Below, in pieces: positions 63,239 to 64,000 of a stretch of 64,000 bases of DNA. The translations under genes were made by a program, and so were the position numbers. The stretch lies in the NCBI GenBank assembly GCA_023426245.1, contig JAFABB010000002.1:200867-264866 (forward strand), read 5' to 3'. How positions within the stretch are numbered: the first letter of the stretch is position 1; every line of letters begins with the position of its first letter. The notes beneath the pieces were generated by a model. That model saw only the letters and a list, made by a program, of their open reading frames with translations. It made no database searches and was not told where the DNA came from. This stretch comes from Bacillota bacterium. GTDB taxonomy: Bacteria > Bacillota > UBA4882 > UBA8346.

Positions 63239-63794
63239 TTATTTGGCGAACAGTTAAAAGAAGGTCAACCTTTTCAACCACTCAAAAAGACTATTACTAT
63301 AAATATTCTAGATTTCAGCTATATCAATATCCAGCAATATCATTCAGTTTTTCATTTATGGGAAGACTTTCATAAAGAATGTAAACTAACGGATATCTTG
63401 GAGATTCATTTTCTGGAATTACCGAAGTTCCGTAAAGCGAGACCCGATCTGAGTAAACCTCTGGATCGCTGGTTAATCTTTATTGAAGATTCACTGAAGG
63501 AGGTAACGCGCGTAAACGCGCGATCAAATGGCTATTAATAATGATCCTGCTATCGCTAAAGCTGAAGAATTATTAGAACGTCTTGGCAGCCTGGATGAAG
63601 TAAAACGGTACTACGAAGCGCGTGAAATGGCGATTCATGATGAAGTAACTCGCATTACGGGGGCAAAAGCGGAGGTTTTACATGAAACCGCATTAAAAAT
63701 GCTTACCAAGCAAATGCCGGAAGAACTGATTATTGAGATTACCGGGATTTCTAAGGAAGAGTTAAGAAAGCTTAAAGACGAAGAGAAAAATTGA
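63239..63794 (+). pseudogene. Rpn-family recombination-promoting nuclease, truncated and frameshifted
   Basis: Two overlapping frames together give the middle and C-terminal part of an Rpn/PDDEXK_2 family protein (putative transposase-like nuclease). Frame one (63239-63538) reads QLKEGQPFQPLKKTITINIL, then YHSVFHLWEDF and LEIHFLELPKFR, and ends in TAA. Frame two (63528-63794) continues with AIAKAEELLERLG and YYEAREMAIHDE to the end. The shift falls at a GC-rich palindrome (63504-63524). The N-terminal third with the catalytic PD-(D/E)xK residues is missing and an in-frame stop lies at 63236-63238, so the gene is dead. The second frame has GGAGG upstream and might still be translated as an 88-residue protein. 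Confidence 0.75.
63504..63524 (+). repeat. Small GC-rich palindromic element in the Rpn remnant
   Basis: TAACGCGCGTAAACGCGCGAT lies between GGAGG and an ATG and resembles the element at 9688-9707 before purE. Its position coincides with the frameshift, so it may be an insertion. Confidence 0.4.
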
Positions 63795-63943
63795 AGGTTG
63801 AAAGTTTGACATTTGGATGAGCCGGTTTTCTGGGGTTAAATGAATGAATAAACGGCGGATTCCATTTTTCCTTGATAGTGCGGAAAAGATTGTGTAAACC
63901 TCAGAATCCAGTTAAAATAAAACTGATTCGGAGGTTTTTATTT

Positions 63944-64000
63944 ATGGTCAAAAAAGAGAAATCAAAATTACGGGAACTGATTGACGCTTATGGGATTAAA
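63944..64000 (+). CDS. Start of a gene of unknown function (partial)
   Basis: The first 19 codons (MVKKEKSKLRELIDAYGIK) of a plus-strand gene that leaves the window. GGAGG lies nine bases before the ATG. The basic, helical start would suit a helix-turn-helix protein, but this is too short to assign. Confidence 0.5.
   Translation, partial: MVKKEKSKLRELIDAYGIK

Noticed and set aside
63154..63375. A 73-codon plus-strand open frame before the Rpn remnant
   Set aside because: It is out of frame with the Rpn homology that covers the same bases and has no support of its own.
1..64000. tRNA, rRNA or tmRNA genes
   Set aside because: No cloverleaf arms, CCA-type ends or conserved rRNA/tmRNA segments were noticed on either strand.

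Overview
The window reads as one stretch of a low-to-medium GC bacterial chromosome, most likely from an anaerobic, motile, plant-polymer-degrading member of the Bacillota. Support for this: B. subtilis-like gene order in the pyrimidine operon with PyrR attenuators, CheD and CheX in the chemotaxis cluster, AGGAGG-type ribosome binding sites before most genes, a family GH48/GH9 cellulase set, and a Bacillus-like arabinose/arabinan cluster. The exact genus cannot be read from the sequence. Nearly all genes lie on the minus strand.

Layout. 1-8.3 kb: the end of one cheW, an XRE-type regulator (+), an MCP, then a chemotaxis operon transcribed cheY-cheX-cheX-like-cheA-cheW-cheD-cheD, with a sigma-28-like promoter upstream. 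8.9-21 kb: a pyrimidine operon pyrR-pyrP-pyrB-pyrC-carA-carB-pyrK-pyrD-pyrE followed by purE; pyrF is absent and two PyrR-type attenuators are visible. 21-23.5 kb: an oxidoreductase plus an alginate-lyase-like secreted enzyme. 23.7-36.2 kb: five secreted cellulases (GH48, GH9, GH9, two GH5-like), all ending in a CBM2; four share near-identical chitobiase-C-terminal-type modules, and there are no dockerins, so this is a free-enzyme cellulase system. 36.6-41.3 kb: a branched-chain amino acid ABC transporter (livK-H-M-G-F). 41.6-52.2 kb: a LacI-type regulator with two operators, a sugar ABC transporter, GH51 and GH2 glycosidases, a RhaM-like mutarotase, an AraM-type glycerol-1-phosphate dehydrogenase and a lipid kinase. 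52.3-55.1 kb: a 60-residue protein, a DUF975 membrane protein (+) and a second MCP.

55.1-64 kb is more accessory in character: an unexplained highly structured leader, a DUF169 protein, a DcuSR/MalKR-type two-component system, a KdgT-family permease, malic enzyme, an LCM-like methyltransferase, a dispersed intergenic repeat family, a gene remnant and a frameshifted Rpn-family nuclease pseudogene. A new gene runs off the right edge.

The parts fit a lifestyle of swimming toward plant material, digesting cellulose outside the cell, importing arabino-oligosaccharides and finishing them in the cytoplasm. The strongest points for a second look are the cellulase cluster with its homogenised modules, the structured RNA-like leader at 55.2-55.5 kb, the dispersed repeat family, and the chemotaxis operon with duplicated cheD, a catalytically altered CheX paralogue and an unusual CheA middle region.
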